64,000 nucleotides of DNA from Roseomonas marmotae (GCF_017654485.1 NZ_CP061091.1:3230501-3294500); one strand, 5' to 3'. Shown: positions 45,703 through 54,759, counted from the first letter of the stretch. Numbers and translations: made by a program. The notes: a model not told the origin generated them from the sequence alone.

Positions 45703-46842
45703 CTAGGGCAGCAGGCCCGGTGGCGGCGGCGCCTCCCCGGCGGCCCAGGCTGGCAGGGCACCGGCCAGGGCAGGATCGCCGGCCGCGGCGGCCAGGGCCA
45801 GCCCGAGCACCGGGCCGAATTTGAAGCCATGGCCGGAAAATCCGCTCATGACCCAGGCGCGTGGCCCCAGCGGCTCCAGCAGGAAGCGCTCGGCGGGCTC
45901 GACATCGTAGTAGCAGGCGCGGGCGCCCAGCACCCGGTAGGCACCAGCATCGGCCAGGCGCGGGCGAGCCAGTGCGAGGATGGCATCGGCCTCGGCGGCG
46001 CTGGCCTCGCGCGGGTCCTCGGCATCGCCCTGGCGGCTGAAGCGGTGGTCGCCGATCTTCAGCGCCGTCCCGGCCACGGGCGGCACCGCGTAGAAGCCGC
46101 CGGCTTCCGACAGGTCCAGCAGCATCGGCCCCTGCGTCCAGGCGGCCCGGTGCTCCGGCGGCGGCTCCAGATAGACGACGATCTGGCGTGAGGGCGCCAC
46201 CCGCGGCGCCAGTTCCGGCAGCAGGCGCGGTGCCCAGGGGCCGGCAGCCAGCACCAGCAGATCGGCCTGCCGTGCCTCGCCACACTCCAGCCGCAGGCTG
46301 GCGCGCGCAGGGTCCACCGCCACCGCCCTGCCACGCTCGATCCGCACGCCGCGCACCGCCAGATGCCGGGCCAGGGCGGCCACGATGCGCCCGGCCAGCA
46401 GCACGCCGCCGGGCTGCATGGCCAGGGCATCGGTGATGCCATCCGCCCGCAGCATGGGGTAGCGCGCGGCGATGGCGGCAGGGTCCAGGTCCTCGAAGGC
46501 ATGGCCATCGGTGGCCAGGGCGGCGCGGCTCTGGCCGAGCCAGCCGCCCTGCGGCTCCGTGGCGCCACCGGCCAGGGCCAGCACGCCGGTCCTCACCTCC
46601 AGCCGCTCGCCCAGCTCATCCCAGAGCATGTCCCAGGCGCCATAGGCGGCATCGACCATCCGCATATAGCCGGCCTGGGCGCCGTAGGCATGGCGGATCA
46701 GCCGGTGCTCATCGACACTGGAGCCACGGGGATTCGGCACCGCATCCTGGTCGATGACAGTGACGGACCAACCCGCCCGGGAGAGGCCCCAGGCGGTGCA
46801 GAGGCCCATAATCCCGGCCCCGAGGACAAGCGCGTTTGGCAT
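45703..46842 (-). CDS. FAD-dependent amine oxidase, sarcosine oxidase/SolA-like
   Basis: The 379-residue DAO-fold enzyme begins with the FAD dinucleotide motif VLGAGIMGLCTAWGLSRAGW and ends with a GFSGHGFKFGPVLG segment; the Cys in RACYYDVEPAERFLLE occupies the place of the covalent FAD attachment in monomeric sarcosine oxidases. It should oxidise an N-methyl amino acid or similar amine, giving peroxide. ATG 46842 is preferred to TTG 46851. Confidence 0.88.
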   Translation of the reverse strand: MPNALVLGAGIMGLCTAWGLSRAGWSVTVIDQDAVPNPRGSSVDEHRLIRHAYGAQAGYMRMVDAAYGAWDMLWDELGERLEVRTGVLALAGGATEPQGGWLGQSRAALATDGHAFEDLDPAAIAARYPMLRADGITDALAMQPGGVLLAGRIVAALARHLAVRGVRIERGRAVAVDPARASLRLECGEARQADLLVLAAGPWAPRLLPELAPRVAPSRQIVVYLEPPPEHRAAWTQGPMLLDLSEAGGFYAVPPVAGTALKIGDHRFSRQGDAEDPREASAAEADAILALARPRLADAGAYRVLGARACYYDVEPAERFLLEPLGPRAWVMSGFSGHGFKFGPVLGLALAAAAGDPALAGALPAWAAGEAPPPPGLLP

Positions 46843-46884
46843 GGCGCGCAAGATGGACCGGCCGGCGGCGGCAGGGAAGCCGTC

Positions 46885-47721
46885 TCAGCCGATGATGGTG
46901 AGGCGGAGACGCCCTTCCAGCCTTTCCCCCGGCGCCAGCACCCGCATGGCGCCGAAGGGCGCCAGGGCCGGGCGGTTGATGACATCCGGCACATGGCTCA
47001 CCGGCTCCAGGCAGACCACCGGATATTCCGCCGGTGCATAGAATTGCAGGTTGCCGGCCCAGTCACCCCCGGCCTCCATCACGACGGTCAGGTCGTCCCG
47101 GCGCAGTTCCGCCCGCCCGTTCCAGCCGGCGTAATGGCCATCGGTGCCAAGCCATTCGGACCCGCCATCCAGGCCCGCGCTGGGCTCGGCCCGCAGTGGC
47201 AGGCTGCGGTCATCCGTCACCATCCGGTGGGTAGCGGAAAAGCGCGGCGCGCTACCGGGCAGCCGGGCGAACCAGGGATGCCAGCCAATGCCCATCGGGC
47301 AGGCCTCCACCCCGGTATTCTCCAGTTGCAGCGCCAGGGAGAAACCTTCCTCCGCCAGCGCCAGTTCCAGCCGCACGGCATAGTCGAAGGGCTCGTGCCG
47401 CAGGCGCTGGGTCAGCAGGGCATGGCCGCCACCGGCGCGCTCCACCACCCAGGGCGCATTGCGGGAAAGGCCGTGCAGCGCATTGCCGGCCTCCGTCTCG
47501 TTGACCGGCAGCCGATACACCCGCTCCCCCACCGGGAAGCGGCCGCCGTCGATCCGGTTGGTCCAGGGCAGCATCCAGAAGGCGCCACCCTTGGTGCCGA
47601 TCGGCGGCTGCCCGTCCAGCGGGCGCAGCACCGGCCGCCCGGCATGTTCCAGCGTGGCGAAAGCGGCGCCCTGCCCGGGCAACAGCGCCGCGCGCCAGTC
47701 GCCGCCCTGCAGCTCCAGCAT
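46885..47721 (-). CDS. Aldose 1-epimerase (mutarotase)-family protein
   Basis: The 278-residue protein has the galactose-mutarotase fold signatures NALHGLSRNAPW, GIGWHPWF (catalytic His) and VVCLEPVSHVPD (catalytic Glu). It interconverts alpha and beta anomers of a sugar or uronic acid. It overlaps the uronate dehydrogenase gene by one base, which suggests that its substrate is the lactone- or pyranose-forming uronate used by that enzyme. Confidence 0.9.
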   Translation of the reverse strand: MLELQGGDWRAALLPGQGAAFATLEHAGRPVLRPLDGQPPIGTKGGAFWMLPWTNRIDGGRFPVGERVYRLPVNETEAGNALHGLSRNAPWVVERAGGGHALLTQRLRHEPFDYAVRLELALAEEGFSLALQLENTGVEACPMGIGWHPWFARLPGSAPRFSATHRMVTDDRSLPLRAEPSAGLDGGSEWLGTDGHYAGWNGRAELRRDDLTVVMEAGGDWAGNLQFYAPAEYPVVCLEPVSHVPDVINRPALAPFGAMRVLAPGERLEGRLRLTIIG

Positions 47722-48566
47722 CAATCCTCCAGCGTGAAGGCGTCGCGCGGGCTGAAGCCCTGGCGGCTGTAGCCGGCCGCGCAATAGCCGCCGCCCTGGT
47801 AGCGCTCGGTCACCGGGTTGCCGGAGGTGATGCCGCCCACCTTGTCCCGGAAGGCATCGGCGCTGTCCTGCGGCTCCCAGCCGATGCGGTCGCGATGGTC
47901 GCCGCCCCAGAAGCTGGCGGTATTCTTGCTGGCACCCCAGACCACGGCATGCCCGACCTTGGGCGCCGTCAGGAAGGCCGCGCAGAGCCGCGCCAGGTCG
48001 GCATAGGACAGCCAGGTGGAGAGCATCCGCGCATCCACCGGCTCGGGGAAGCTGCTGCCGATGCGGACATTCAGGTTCTCGATCCCGTGCTTGTCCCAGT
48101 AGAGGCGGCCCATCAGTTCGCCATAGGCCTTGGAGAGGCCGTAGAAGCTGTCCGGGCGGAACTCGCAATCGGCTTCCAGCTTCGCGGCATTGCCCTGCGG
48201 CCGCTCATGGAAGCCGATGCTGTGGTTGGAACTGGCGAAGAGCACCCGCGCCCCTTCCCGGCGCGCGGCCTCGTAGATGTGGTAGAGGCCACGGATATTC
48301 GGGCCTATGACCGTCTCGAACGAGAGGTCCGTGGAGGCGCCGCCGAAATGCAGGATGGCCTGGCAGCCTTCGGCCAGTTGCAGGATGGTGACGCCGTCGT
48401 TCAGGTCGGCCCTGGTGAAGCTGGCGCCTTCCGGCAACGGGTCCGGGAAGGGGGTGATGTCGGTCAGGCGCAGCACATGGCCCTGTGCCGCCAGTTCCCG
48501 CGCCAGCACGCGCCCGAGATTGCCGGAGGCACCGGTGAGCAGGACGGGCTTCGATTGCTTGGGCAT
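47721..48566 (-). CDS. NAD-dependent uronate dehydrogenase-like epimerase/dehydratase
   Basis: This 281-residue SDR-extended protein has LLTGASGNLGRVLA (NAD binding), FASSNHSIGFHERPQG and the catalytic Tyr-x3-Lys in SFYGLSKAYGELMGRLYWDK. The SSNHSIGF motif marks uronate dehydrogenases, which oxidise galacturonate or glucuronate to the aldaric acid lactone. The adjacent mutarotase supports this. ATG 48566 is used; GTG 48569 is also possible. Confidence 0.87.
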   Translation of the reverse strand: MPKQSKPVLLTGASGNLGRVLARELAAQGHVLRLTDITPFPDPLPEGASFTRADLNDGVTILQLAEGCQAILHFGGASTDLSFETVIGPNIRGLYHIYEAARREGARVLFASSNHSIGFHERPQGNAAKLEADCEFRPDSFYGLSKAYGELMGRLYWDKHGIENLNVRIGSSFPEPVDARMLSTWLSYADLARLCAAFLTAPKVGHAVVWGASKNTASFWGGDHRDRIGWEPQDSADAFRDKVGGITSGNPVTERYQGGGYCAAGYSRQGFSPRDAFTLED

Positions 48567-48772
48567 CACTCTCGCATTCCTTGGCGTTCAAAACAGGGGC
48601 GCGCGTTCAAGACAGGGCCATGGCTGTGGGAGGCGCGGAGTCGCGCCGGCAGCCCGCCGAACCCCTAGCTTGCCCAGGGCGAGGATGCGGAACAAGAGCA
48701 CCCGGGGTTGCGGTGTGCCCGCGCTGACCGCAGCATCACCCCCTTCCGCCAGCCATCCAGGATTGCTGCCCC

Positions 48773-50131
48773 ATGCCTGATGCCCTCCCCTCCCTCGCCT
48801 CCGCCGCCGCGGATCTGGCGGCCGGCCGCACCACGGCAGTGGCGCTGACCGAGGCTGCCCTGGCGCGGATAGCCGACCCGGCCGGCGAAGGCGCGCGCGC
48901 TTTCGTGGCGGTGCAGGCGGAGCAGGCCCTGGCCAGCGCCCGCGCCATGGATGCGATGCGCGCGGCCGGCCGGGCGCCAAGCCCCTGGGCCGGCATCCCC
49001 ATCTCCATCAAGGACCTGTTCGACCAGGAGGGCGTGCCGACGCTCGCGGGCTCCATCGCCCTGCGCGGCGCCCCCCCGGCCAAGGCCACCGCACCCGTGG
49101 TGGCACGGCTGCAGCGCGCGGGCTTCGTCGTGCTGGGGCGCACCAATATGGTGGAATTCGCCTTCAGCGGGCTGGGCGTGAACCCGCATTACGGCACCCC
49201 CCTCTCCCCCTATGACCGCGCCACCGGGCGGCTGCCGGGCGGCTCCTCCTCCGGCGCCGCCGTGGCGGTGGCCGATGGCATGGGCTTCGCCGGGCTGGGC
49301 TCGGATACCGGCGGGTCCTGCCGCGTGCCGGCGGCGATGTGCGGCATCGTCGGCTACAAGCCCACCGCGAAGCGGGTGCCGCTGGATGGGGTGCTGCCGC
49401 TCTCCTTCAGCCTCGACAGCATCGGGCCGCTGGCGAATACCGTGGGCTGCTGCGCCGTGCTGCATGAGCTGATGGCGGGCGCCGAGAGCGCCACCCCGCC
49501 CGCGCCGCGCCCGGTGGCCGGGATGCGCTTCGGCGTGCCGGAGGGCACCTTCCTGTTCGAGGGCCTGGAGCCCGCCGTGGCCGCCGCCTTCCAGCGTGCC
49601 CTGGACCGCCTCTCCGCCGCCGGGGCGCGGATCGAGCGCTTCTCGCTGCCGGAGCTGGCGGATATCCCCGTGGCCAATGCCACCGGCGGCTTCGCGGCGG
49701 CGGAATCCTATGCCTGGCACCGCCCCCTGCTGGAGCGGGCGGCGGATCAATACGACCCGCGCATCCTGGCGCGCATCCGGCGCGGCGCCAGCATGGGCGC
49801 GGCGGATTACATCGCCCTGCAGAAGGAGCGCGCGCGCATCATCGCCGCCACGGCGCCGCGCACCGCGCCCTTCGACGCCGTGCTCTGCCCCACCGCAGCG
49901 CTGACGCCGCCCGCCGTGGCGGAGGTCGAGGATGAAGCCGATTACAACCGCATCAACCTGATGCTGCTGCGGAACACGGCCGCCTTCAACTTCCTGGACC
50001 GCTGCAGCATCAGCCTGCCCTGCCATGCCCCTGGCGAGGCCCCGGTGGGCCTGATGCTGACGGGCGAACATGACGGGGATGCCGCCCTCGTTGCCGCCGC
50101 GGCGGCGGTGGAAAAGGCGCTGGCCGTATAG
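48773..50131 (+). CDS. Amidase (amidase-signature family)
   Basis: The 452-residue enzyme has the Ser-cisSer-Lys triad in conserved context: Lys in ISIKDLFDQEG, cis-Ser in GGSSSGAAVAVADGM and nucleophile Ser in GSDTGGSCRVPAAMCG. The family includes GatA, glutamyl amidases and allophanate hydrolase. The absence of adjacent gatB or gatC suggests a stand-alone amidase; the substrate is unknown. Confidence 0.93.
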   Translation: MPDALPSLASAAADLAAGRTTAVALTEAALARIADPAGEGARAFVAVQAEQALASARAMDAMRAAGRAPSPWAGIPISIKDLFDQEGVPTLAGSIALRGAPPAKATAPVVARLQRAGFVVLGRTNMVEFAFSGLGVNPHYGTPLSPYDRATGRLPGGSSSGAAVAVADGMGFAGLGSDTGGSCRVPAAMCGIVGYKPTAKRVPLDGVLPLSFSLDSIGPLANTVGCCAVLHELMAGAESATPPAPRPVAGMRFGVPEGTFLFEGLEPAVAAAFQRALDRLSAAGARIERFSLPELADIPVANATGGFAAAESYAWHRPLLERAADQYDPRILARIRRGASMGAADYIALQKERARIIAATAPRTAPFDAVLCPTAALTPPAVAEVEDEADYNRINLMLLRNTAAFNFLDRCSISLPCHAPGEAPVGLMLTGEHDGDAALVAAAAAVEKALAV

Positions 50132-50142
50132 TTTTCACGGGA

Positions 50143-50174
50143 GATGCGGCCGGGGGGCTTCCCCCCCGCCGCAT
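50143..50174 (+). terminator. Strong hairpin after the amidase gene
   Basis: Fourteen-base arms with one mismatch (ATGCGGC...GCCGCAT enclosing G6 and C7 runs) form a very stable stem ten bases past the amidase stop. No T-run follows, so termination is probable but not certain. It separates the amidase from the tRNA. Confidence 0.6.
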
Positions 50175-50200
50175 GACCCGCTAAAGGAGGGGCCTGGCGA

Positions 50201-50277
50201 GGACCCGTAGCTCAGCTGGATAGAGCGTTGCCCTCCGAAGGCAAAGGTCGTACGTTCGAATCGTATCGGGTCCGCCA
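50201..50277 (+). tRNA. tRNA-Arg (anticodon CCG)
   Basis: The 77-base cloverleaf has acceptor arms GGACCCG and CGGGTCC, a D-arm starting TAGCTCAGCTGG, anticodon stem TTGCC/GGCAA with loop CTCCGAA (anticodon CCG at 50234-50236), T-loop GTTCGAATC and an encoded CCA at 50275-50277. It reads CGG codons. A mobile element begins directly downstream, so its 3' half is the likely attachment site. Confidence 0.97.
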
Positions 50278-50369
50278 ATCTTTTCAGATGTTTAGTAGCC
50301 CATTGGCTGCCCGCTAATGACTTCCCGGAAGCGCTGCGGAAGCAGCTGCTCCCCTAGAGGTCGGAAGCC

Positions 50370-50714
50370 ATGGATCTGAAAGAGTTCATCACAGAGACTA
50401 TCGTGCAGATCCAGGAGGGTGTTCAGGACGCAATCGCACGCCGTTCGGGTGTTGCAGATGCGGCGGGCGCAATTAACCCTGTGTTTCTTACGCCGGACAC
50501 CTACGCTTACGGCGACAAGCTCCGCCAGATGGTCGAGTTCGATGTGGCTATAACCGTTTCGGACAGGACGAGCGGCGAGGGAAAGGCAGGGCTTAAGGTC
50601 TGGAGCCTCGAAATTGGCGGGGGTGCTAGCAAAAGTGCTGAGCAAAGTACCGTCAGCAGAATCAAATTCAGTATTCCTGTAATCCCCCCGGTTCAGGAAA
50701 TTCATAGGCGCTAG
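50370..50714 (+). CDS. Trypco2-like small protein, candidate defence or accessory gene
   Basis: The 114-residue protein starts MDLKEFITETIVQIQEGVQD, an amphipathic helix, and continues with strands VEFDVAITVSD, GLKVWSLEIGGG and SRIKFSIPVIPP. This helix plus EF-x-V and final beta-strand pattern resembles the Trypco2 (trypsin-co-occurring) domain from NTP-dependent biological conflict systems; the match is by eye and moderate. The gene has lower GC than its neighbours. It faces TerL tail to tail, overlapping by four bases, and lies directly inside the attachment site, where islands carry cargo. No protease or NTPase partner is adjacent. Confidence 0.65.
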   Translation: MDLKEFITETIVQIQEGVQDAIARRSGVADAAGAINPVFLTPDTYAYGDKLRQMVEFDVAITVSDRTSGEGKAGLKVWSLEIGGGASKSAEQSTVSRIKFSIPVIPPVQEIHRR

Positions 50715-52324
50715 ACGAACAGCAGCCCTTCCGGTCGCGCCCCTTCCACCTGATAGATCATCGGCCCCGACTGGTTGGCCAGAGCCCGGCCGATCGCCAT
50801 CGCGACCGCGGCGGCCCCGTCGATCTTCCCCATGGCCTTGGCTTTGCTGAACTTGATGTTCCCGGCCGCATCCTGCTCCACCCGGACGTTGGCGAAGTTC
50901 CACCGCAGCACCGGGTCACGCCCGGCATGGAACTGGCGCCCCAGGATGGCCCGCTCGATCTCCTTGCAGGGCGCCGACATGGAGGCGAAGCCCTGGCCGA
51001 ACTGCGCCACCGGAAGCTGATGCTCCTGGAGGCGCTGAAGGAAGTTCAGGGCGCCCCAGCGGTCCACCGCGATCTCCTGCACCGATAGCTCGCCGCACAG
51101 GTCCACCAGATCCCGCAGGATCTGATCCTGATCGATGCTGTTGCCCTCGGTGACCACTAGCCGGCCTGAAGCCTGGAACTCGGCATAGGGCTGGTTATCG
51201 GCCACGCGCCGGCGGAACTGCTCAGATGGGCAATACTGCCGCCCCCAGACCAGCCAGCCCCCTTCCCCATCCGAAGCCACAGCGTAGATGGCCGCCAGAT
51301 CCGACACGCTGGCCAGGTCCACGCCGATATAGACCGGCTTCCCTGCCAAGTCGGACAGCTCCACCGGCTTGCTGTCGCCCTGGTCATAGACGGCCATGTC
51401 CACCCAGGTGACGGCGGCACTATCGCCCCAGATGTTCAGATAGAGCCGCTTGAACATCTCCCGTTGGCTGGGGATCTCAGCCGCCCGGCGGGCCGTCATG
51501 CGCATCTCGTCCAGGCTGCGGAAGCCAGCGGCCAGGGCGGGGTTCACCGCCTGCCAGACGGCCTCATCCTGCCAGTCGCAGTTGTGCGGCGCCTGATAGA
51601 GCACCGGGAGGAAGGTCTCGTCCTCCACCTCTCCGCGCTCGACCTTCAGGGCGTACTCGTACAGTTCCCAGGCCAGATCGCCGCGGCCATGGCCGGCCGT
51701 GGTGGTGACGACAGATAGCGGGCACAGCCGCTTGCCCATGGAGGAGATCAGAACCTCCCACAGCTCGCGCGTCGGCCAGGCATGCACCTCGTCGGCCAGC
51801 AGCATGGACACGCTTAGGCCGTGCTTGCTGTAGGCCTCATGGCTGATGGCCCGATAGGTGCTCTCAGACCGCGGGTGGCTGATCAGCTTGCGGCTGTCCA
51901 CAATGCGCGTGGCGGCTGTCAGGTGCGGATCGGCACGGATCATGCGGGCGGCGCCGTTGTAGGCGATGCTGGCCTGTTCCCGATCGGCCGCGGCACTGAT
52001 CACCTGGCCGGCAGCGTCACGCTCCGGCCCCATCAGGCCCAGAAGCGCCAGAGCGCTAGTCAGGGTTGTTTTGCCGGAGCCTCGCGGCAGCAACATGAAG
52101 ACGGTGCGCACCTTCCGCAGGCCGGTCTCCGGATGCACGTCACCGAACACCTTGCGGATGATGCGGGCCTGCCACGGGTGCAAGGTGAAGGGCTGGCCGG
52201 CGAGCGGTCCCTCAGTGTGACGCAGCTTCTCCACGAAGCGCACAGCGCGCTCACCATGGCCCAGCGGGTCGGGGATCTCGCTTTCCAGGAAGCGAGACCC
52301 AGCGAGGCAGCCGGCGGGGATCAA
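50711..52324 (-). CDS. Phage terminase large subunit
   Basis: The 537-residue packaging motor has Walker A LLPRGSGKTTLTSAL, Walker B SMLLADEVHAW and a nuclease domain with YIGVDLASVSDLAAI and AVDRWGALNFL. It cuts concatemeric DNA and pumps it into the prohead. The TTG start overlaps the TerS stop as TTGA. It is the last gene of the leftward packaging operon, instead of preceding the portal gene as in typical phages. Confidence 0.95.
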   Translation of the reverse strand: MIPAGCLAGSRFLESEIPDPLGHGERAVRFVEKLRHTEGPLAGQPFTLHPWQARIIRKVFGDVHPETGLRKVRTVFMLLPRGSGKTTLTSALALLGLMGPERDAAGQVISAAADREQASIAYNGAARMIRADPHLTAATRIVDSRKLISHPRSESTYRAISHEAYSKHGLSVSMLLADEVHAWPTRELWEVLISSMGKRLCPLSVVTTTAGHGRGDLAWELYEYALKVERGEVEDETFLPVLYQAPHNCDWQDEAVWQAVNPALAAGFRSLDEMRMTARRAAEIPSQREMFKRLYLNIWGDSAAVTWVDMAVYDQGDSKPVELSDLAGKPVYIGVDLASVSDLAAIYAVASDGEGGWLVWGRQYCPSEQFRRRVADNQPYAEFQASGRLVVTEGNSIDQDQILRDLVDLCGELSVQEIAVDRWGALNFLQRLQEHQLPVAQFGQGFASMSAPCKEIERAILGRQFHAGRDPVLRWNFANVRVEQDAAGNIKFSKAKAMGKIDGAAAVAMAIGRALANQSGPMIYQVEGARPEGLLFV

Positions 52325-52725
52325 CCCAGCATTCCTTCCCAGGGATCAGCGGCCTGGGCTTCCGGCTGCTTGCCGCCATGGCGATGCGGGGTCAGCCCTA
52401 GCTCACTGGCCAGCAGGCGGGCTTCCCGCATGGCGGCAGACTGGATGCGAAAGGCAGGGTGCATGGTCGGCCCCTTCTCCGTCTGGATGAAGCGGCCGTC
52501 CTGCTGCATGGCTTCCTCGCACTCGCGGACGGTCCCGACAGCCACGCAGTAGCTTTCCAGGGATGCCTGCACGTCGCGAGACAGCAGGCCGCGCTGGTGA
52601 AGCTCGGGGGCGGCACGGCTCCACTCTGCACGGGCGTGCGTGGCCAGCCAGGACGGGGCTCCGGGACATCCGGAGGGGGCTACATCGCCAGTGACGACAG
52701 CCAGTTTCGGCTTCCTGCCCTTCAT
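52321..52725 (-). CDS. Phage terminase small subunit, P27 family
   Basis: This 134-residue protein starts MKGRKPKLAVVTGD, then APSWLATHARAEWSRAAPEL and a GPTMHPAFRIQSAAMREARL helix, all as in P27-type TerS. It recognises the packaging site and loads TerL. In satellites TerS decides that satellite DNA is packaged rather than helper DNA. Confidence 0.92.
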   Translation of the reverse strand: MKGRKPKLAVVTGDVAPSGCPGAPSWLATHARAEWSRAAPELHQRGLLSRDVQASLESYCVAVGTVRECEEAMQQDGRFIQTEKGPTMHPAFRIQSAAMREARLLASELGLTPHRHGGKQPEAQAADPWEGMLG

Positions 52726-52734
52726 CTCAGAACC

Positions 52735-53166
52735 TCATTTCCCGGGAAATCCCAATTTCGGCGGCGTCGCGCGCGGTGCTGGGGGCGCGGTCTCCGAGGC
52801 TGAGGCCTTAGACTTTGCCCCCCTTATCCCCTTGGAGCGGTTGAACCGGGCCGTGACCGCACGGTGGCAGGGGGAGCACAGCGGGCGGACGTTGGAACGG
52901 ACCAAGCGCAGTTCAGGCCGGAACCGCAGTGGCTGGATGTGGTCCACCTCAGTGGCGGGGGTGACGCGGCCTTCCTTGGTGCAGATGCGGCACAGGGGTT
53001 CCTCTGCCAGCACATGCTCCCGCAGCTTGCGCCAGTCCCGGTCGTAGCCACGGGAAGAAGCGCTCCCCGCAGCCTTGTCCCAGATCTTCTCGCACTCAGG
53101 GCAGCGCCGCCCGGTGAAGGCGGGATGGCCCGGCTTCGAACAATAGCGCGGCGCTGCCCAAGGCAT
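52735..53166 (-). CDS. HNH endonuclease
   Basis: The 143-residue protein carries two zinc-binding Cys pairs (CxxC in CPECEKIW and CRICTKEG, CxxC in CSPCHRAV) around an HNH core (EVDHIQPL, then SNVRPLCSPCH). HNH proteins beside TerS are needed for cos-type packaging in HK97-like phages and cf-PICIs. The last 30 residues are basic and Ala/Pro-rich. Confidence 0.92.
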   Translation of the reverse strand: MPWAAPRYCSKPGHPAFTGRRCPECEKIWDKAAGSASSRGYDRDWRKLREHVLAEEPLCRICTKEGRVTPATEVDHIQPLRFRPELRLVRSNVRPLCSPCHRAVTARFNRSKGIRGAKSKASASETAPPAPRATPPKLGFPGK

Positions 53167-53168
53167 GG

Positions 53169-53561
53169 TTAGAGCACCGGCGCGGCGGTGGGGTTACCAC
53201 GCACCACATGCACGCCGACGATCGCGCCAGTGGTGGCGCTGGCCACAGTCAGCACAGGGCGGATGAACCGCTTGTTGCCGATGTAGCTGGCGCGCTGCAC
53301 AGCGTTCTGCCCGGCAGCAGAGGACACAGCCGAGAAGCTGCCCGCCATGTCGATGGCGGCCACATCGGTCCAGCCCGTGCTGCCGTTGTCGCTCTCCTGT
53401 AGCTTGGGCGTGTGAGTGCCATCGGTCCAGGCGCCGAAGGTCACGAACACCGCAGCAGTGCCGAAGCCCAGCAGATCCACGGCATTGCCATTGGTGTTGG
53501 CGATACGGGCAGCCGGCGGCAGGGGAAGCACCGGGCTGAGGTTACGAGCAAGGTCCCGCAT
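53169..53561 (-). CDS. Virion-associated protein of unknown function
   Basis: The 130-residue product is rich in beta-prone residues, Ala and Thr (AVFVTFGAWTDGTHTPKLQ, then YIGNKRFIRPVLTVASAT and IVGVHVVRG). Small proteins of this type occur next to the major capsid gene in alphaproteobacterial phages. It may be a head decoration or head-completion protein. The ATG at 53561 (MRDLARNL) is chosen. Confidence 0.75.
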   Translation of the reverse strand: MRDLARNLSPVLPLPPAARIANTNGNAVDLLGFGTAAVFVTFGAWTDGTHTPKLQESDNGSTGWTDVAAIDMAGSFSAVSSAAGQNAVQRASYIGNKRFIRPVLTVASATTGAIVGVHVVRGNPTAAPVL

Positions 53562-53574
53562 GGTCGTTCTCCTC

Positions 53575-54759
53575 TCAGGACGCTGCGATCTTGAGCTTGC
53601 GCAGGGCTTCGGACTTGGCCACGCCACCAGCCACGCGGCGGCGGCCATGGAAGCGCGTCATGCCGTTGGTCGCCTGGCTGTACGGGTCACGCAGGATGGA
53701 CAGCGCAATGCGGTCGAAGATGCGATAGCCCTGGTTGAAGTCACCGAAGACGATCGGCGTGGCACCAGCGACAGGATCCGGCATGTCCGGCATCTCCACC
53801 ACGGGGCGGCCCAGCAGGGTGGTGGCGGGCGCACCAGCCAAGCCAGCCGGCTGTAGCAGGTAGGTCCCGGCCGTGTCCTTCATCTTGCGAGCGGTGGCCA
53901 GCGTGTTGCTGTTCATCGCCCACACCGCATTAGCGCGGTAGGCAGCCGGGACGGAGCCATACAGGTCCATCAGGTTGTCGGCCGTGAAAGCGGAGGCGCT
54001 ACCCGACACGCTGACAGGGATGGTCTGATCAGCCATGAAGCCCATCGGACGCAGCGCGCCGTCGCCATTGACGAAGGCGGCGCCTTCGGCCCGGCCGAAC
54101 TCTTCCGCGAACTCGAAAGCCAGTTCAGCAGCGATATCCACGGCGGCGTCTTCCAGCAGCACGTTGGACACGTCCACCCAGCACGCGATCTCGCGCACCT
54201 CGAAGCGGTTCTGCCCGAACGTTACCGTGGTCTCAGGCCGCGGCTGGATCTCACCCACCCACTGCGCCGTCATGCCGCCGGTACGCTTCGGCAGCGTCAC
54301 GGCACCCACGGAAACGTTGGTCACGCGGGCCACCGAGCGGACCGGCGAGAACGGCACCAGGTTGCGCTGAATGTCGGCAATGAACTGGTCCGGAGCCAGG
54401 TAGCCGCCGGCAGTGTCATCGGAGACGCGCAGGACGCGCACTTCAGGCGCACCAAGGGCTTCCCGGCCGCGGCGCAGGAAGGTGGCGAAGGCGCGGGTTT
54501 CCACTTCAGCACCCTGCCGCTGATCCTGCCCACCACCCGGACGGCGCAGCACCGTCTCGGTGCGGTCCAGACGGGAACGCAGTTCAGTCAGGGCGGTGTC
54601 GAGGCTGCCCAGGCGCTCGTCGGCGCTGGCAGTCAGGCCCTCAACGGCAGAACGGATCTCGGCCAGTTCATTGGCAGAGCCGTGCTCGTCACCCTCGGGC
54701 GCATCGCGAGTTTCCCAGCCGGTGCGCGGATTGACGCCCGGAGATGCAAAGTCGTGCAT
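53575..54759 (-). CDS. Major capsid protein, HK97 family
   Basis: The 394-residue protein has an N-terminal helical scaffolding region (about residues 1-100, coiled-coil-like) removed by the protease, then the HK97 fold with GGYLAPDQFIADIQRNLVPF, LEDAAVDIAAELAFEFAEEF and FGDFNQGYRIFDRIALSILR. The ATG at 54759 overlaps the protease stop as ATGA. Confidence 0.95.
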   Translation of the reverse strand: MHDFASPGVNPRTGWETRDAPEGDEHGSANELAEIRSAVEGLTASADERLGSLDTALTELRSRLDRTETVLRRPGGGQDQRQGAEVETRAFATFLRRGREALGAPEVRVLRVSDDTAGGYLAPDQFIADIQRNLVPFSPVRSVARVTNVSVGAVTLPKRTGGMTAQWVGEIQPRPETTVTFGQNRFEVREIACWVDVSNVLLEDAAVDIAAELAFEFAEEFGRAEGAAFVNGDGALRPMGFMADQTIPVSVSGSASAFTADNLMDLYGSVPAAYRANAVWAMNSNTLATARKMKDTAGTYLLQPAGLAGAPATTLLGRPVVEMPDMPDPVAGATPIVFGDFNQGYRIFDRIALSILRDPYSQATNGMTRFHGRRRVAGGVAKSEALRKLKIAAS

